Source: Pseudomonas sp. (GTDB taxonomy: Bacteria; Pseudomonadota; Gammaproteobacteria; Pseudomonadales; Pseudomonadaceae). From it: 8,126 nt of DNA. Under the pieces are notes generated by a model. It ran no database searches, had not been told where the DNA came from, and worked only from the letters and a program-made list of their open reading frames with translations. Made by a program: the position numbers and the translations under genes. The stretch spans positions 1 through 8,126 of the forward strand of contig DNMQ01000260.1 in the NCBI GenBank assembly GCA_003488145.1, written 5' to 3'. Positions 7,422 to 8,126 of the stretch are shown here, piece by piece. How positions within the stretch are numbered: the first letter of the stretch is position 1; the number at the start of each line of letters is the position of its first letter.

Positions 7422-7759
7422 TGCGTCGCGCCGGGCAATCGCTGCTCGGCGTGCTGCCGATACTGGCCGGGCTCGCGAGCCCGGCGCAGGCCGCGCTGCC
7501 GACGTACGAGCTGACCATACGTGACGGCCACTTCGAGCCAGCGACCATCGAAGTCCCTGCCCGCCAGCGCTTCAAGATCATCGTGCACAACGCCGGCAGC
7601 GGGCCGACCGAGTTCGAGAGCACCCCGCTACGCGTCGAGAAGGTGCTGTCACCCGGGGTGACCTCCTTCGTCGTGCTCCACCCACTGAAGCCGGGCCGCT
7701 ATCCATTCTTCGACGAATTCCATATGGATCTTCCCGAAGGCGAGATCGTCGCCAAGTAG
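7421..7759 (+). CDS. ftrB: Small periplasmic cupredoxin-like protein, FtrB-like
   Basis: In the Bordetella and Brucella Ftr systems, FtrB is a periplasmic cupredoxin-fold protein thought to oxidise Fe2+ before uptake. This 112-residue protein has a signal peptide of about 24 residues ending SPAQA, then a single cupredoxin-type beta domain: YELTIRDGHFEPATIEVPA (29-47) is the typical first strands and PGRYPFFDEFHMDLPEGEIVAK (91-112) the typical end. It has no cysteine at all, so the classic type 1 copper centre cannot form; possible metal ligands are H37, H56, H87, H101, M102 and nearby acidic residues. Start and stop of the preceding gene overlap as TGATG, with AAGAAAGGGGG as ribosome-binding site, so translation is probably coupled. 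The role is inferred from order and fold; a plain copper-binding or structural partner is the alternative. Confidence 0.82.
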   Translation: MRRAGQSLLGVLPILAGLASPAQAALPTYELTIRDGHFEPATIEVPARQRFKIIVHNAGSGPTEFESTPLRVEKVLSPGVTSFVVLHPLKPGRYPFFDEFHMDLPEGEIVAK

Positions 7760-7781
7760 TTGCTTTTCTGAGGAGAGTCCC

Positions 7782-8126
7782 ATGGGCCAATCCATGTTCA
7801 TCGTCTGGCGCGAAAGCGTCGAGGCCCTGCTGGTCATCGGCATCCTGCATGCCTGGCTGCGCCAGCAACCAGGCGCGGGCAATGCGCTGCGCATGCTCTG
7901 GGCCGGTGTCGCTGCCGGCCTCGGTCTGGCCGCTGCGCTGGGCTGGGGCGTACTGCAGGCCGGCGACTGGCTGGCGGGCAGCGGTGGCGAATGGTTCCAG
8001 TGCGCGATGCTGCTGGTAGCCAGCCTGCTGATCCTGCACATGGTCGGCTGGATGCATCAGCATGGCCGCACGCTGAAGACCAGCCTGCAGAACAGCGCCG
8101 CGGAAAAGCTCGGCCAGGGCAGCGGC
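7782..8126 (+). CDS. ftrC: FTR1-family iron permease, FtrC-like, N-terminal part (runs off the right edge)
   Basis: FTR1-type permeases carry iron across the inner membrane after its oxidation by a partner protein. The first 115 codons are visible, out of roughly 280 expected. The first membrane segment (about 3-25) holds WRESVEALLVIGILHAWL; RESVE (10-14) stands where EfeU and yeast Ftr1p have REGLE and keeps the arginine and both glutamates. Further hydrophobic segments lie at about 35-58 and 71-91, the latter followed by the basic, His-rich MHQHGR (91-96). An AGGAG at 7771-7775, 6 nt before the ATG at 7782, supports this start. The gene follows ftrB by 22 bp in the same Fur-controlled cluster. 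The second REXXE motif expected in helix 4 lies outside the window. Confidence 0.9.
   Translation, partial: MGQSMFIVWRESVEALLVIGILHAWLRQQPGAGNALRMLWAGVAAGLGLAAALGWGVLQAGDWLAGSGGEWFQCAMLLVASLLILHMVGWMHQHGRTLKTSLQNSAAEKLGQGSG

Noticed and set aside
7578..8063. Minus-strand open frames opposite ftrB and ftrC
   Set aside because: They are shadows of genes with clear signal peptide, cupredoxin and FTR1 motifs on the plus strand.

Overview
The window looks like chromosomal DNA of a GC-rich gammaproteobacterium of the Pseudomonas/Stutzerimonas type. The support is the near-identity, as I recall these families, of the Zwf, HexR, Glk and Edd protein sequences to pseudomonad homologues, the HexR-controlled Entner-Doudoroff layout, and a Fur-box-preceded iron-uptake operon. 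Genes are densely packed, and no mobile element, RNA gene or CRISPR array is visible.

Positions 1-4591 are a 'hex' glucose-catabolism locus. A partial zwf (glucose-6-phosphate dehydrogenase) runs leftward off the window edge. hexR, the SIS-domain repressor of this pathway, is divergent from it across about 170 bp of AT-rich DNA. hexR converges on an edd-glk operon (6-phosphogluconate dehydratase, then glucokinase, with a 4-nt ATGA overlap). Together these take glucose to glucose-6-phosphate (Glk), toward 6-phosphogluconate (Zwf) and on to 2-keto-3-deoxy-6-phosphogluconate (Edd), the known effector of HexR. Both the zwf and edd upstream regions carry the same TTGT-N7/8-ACTA motif, which is very likely the HexR operator.

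Positions 4592-6616 hold two more leftward genes. One encodes a small membrane-anchored coiled-coil protein of unknown function. The other encodes a 475-residue DHA2-family MFS exporter resembling MdtD. The DNA between them has an operator-like inverted repeat and a strong hairpin.

Positions 6617-8126 turn to rightward transcription. A canonical Fur box precedes a tight cluster made of a periplasmic P19/Tp34-type iron-binding protein, a small cupredoxin-like protein and the start of an FTR1-type iron permease, which runs off the right edge. The order matches the FtrABCD ferrous-iron uptake system described in Bordetella and Brucella; an ftrD-like polyferredoxin would be expected next.

Nothing here is clearly a new system. 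The points most worth following are the compacted hex locus (hexR directly against glk, without the sensor, regulator and transporter genes found there in P. aeruginosa), the set of predicted HexR sites, the uncharacterised coiled-coil protein with its own inverted repeat, and the cysteine-free cupredoxin of the iron operon.
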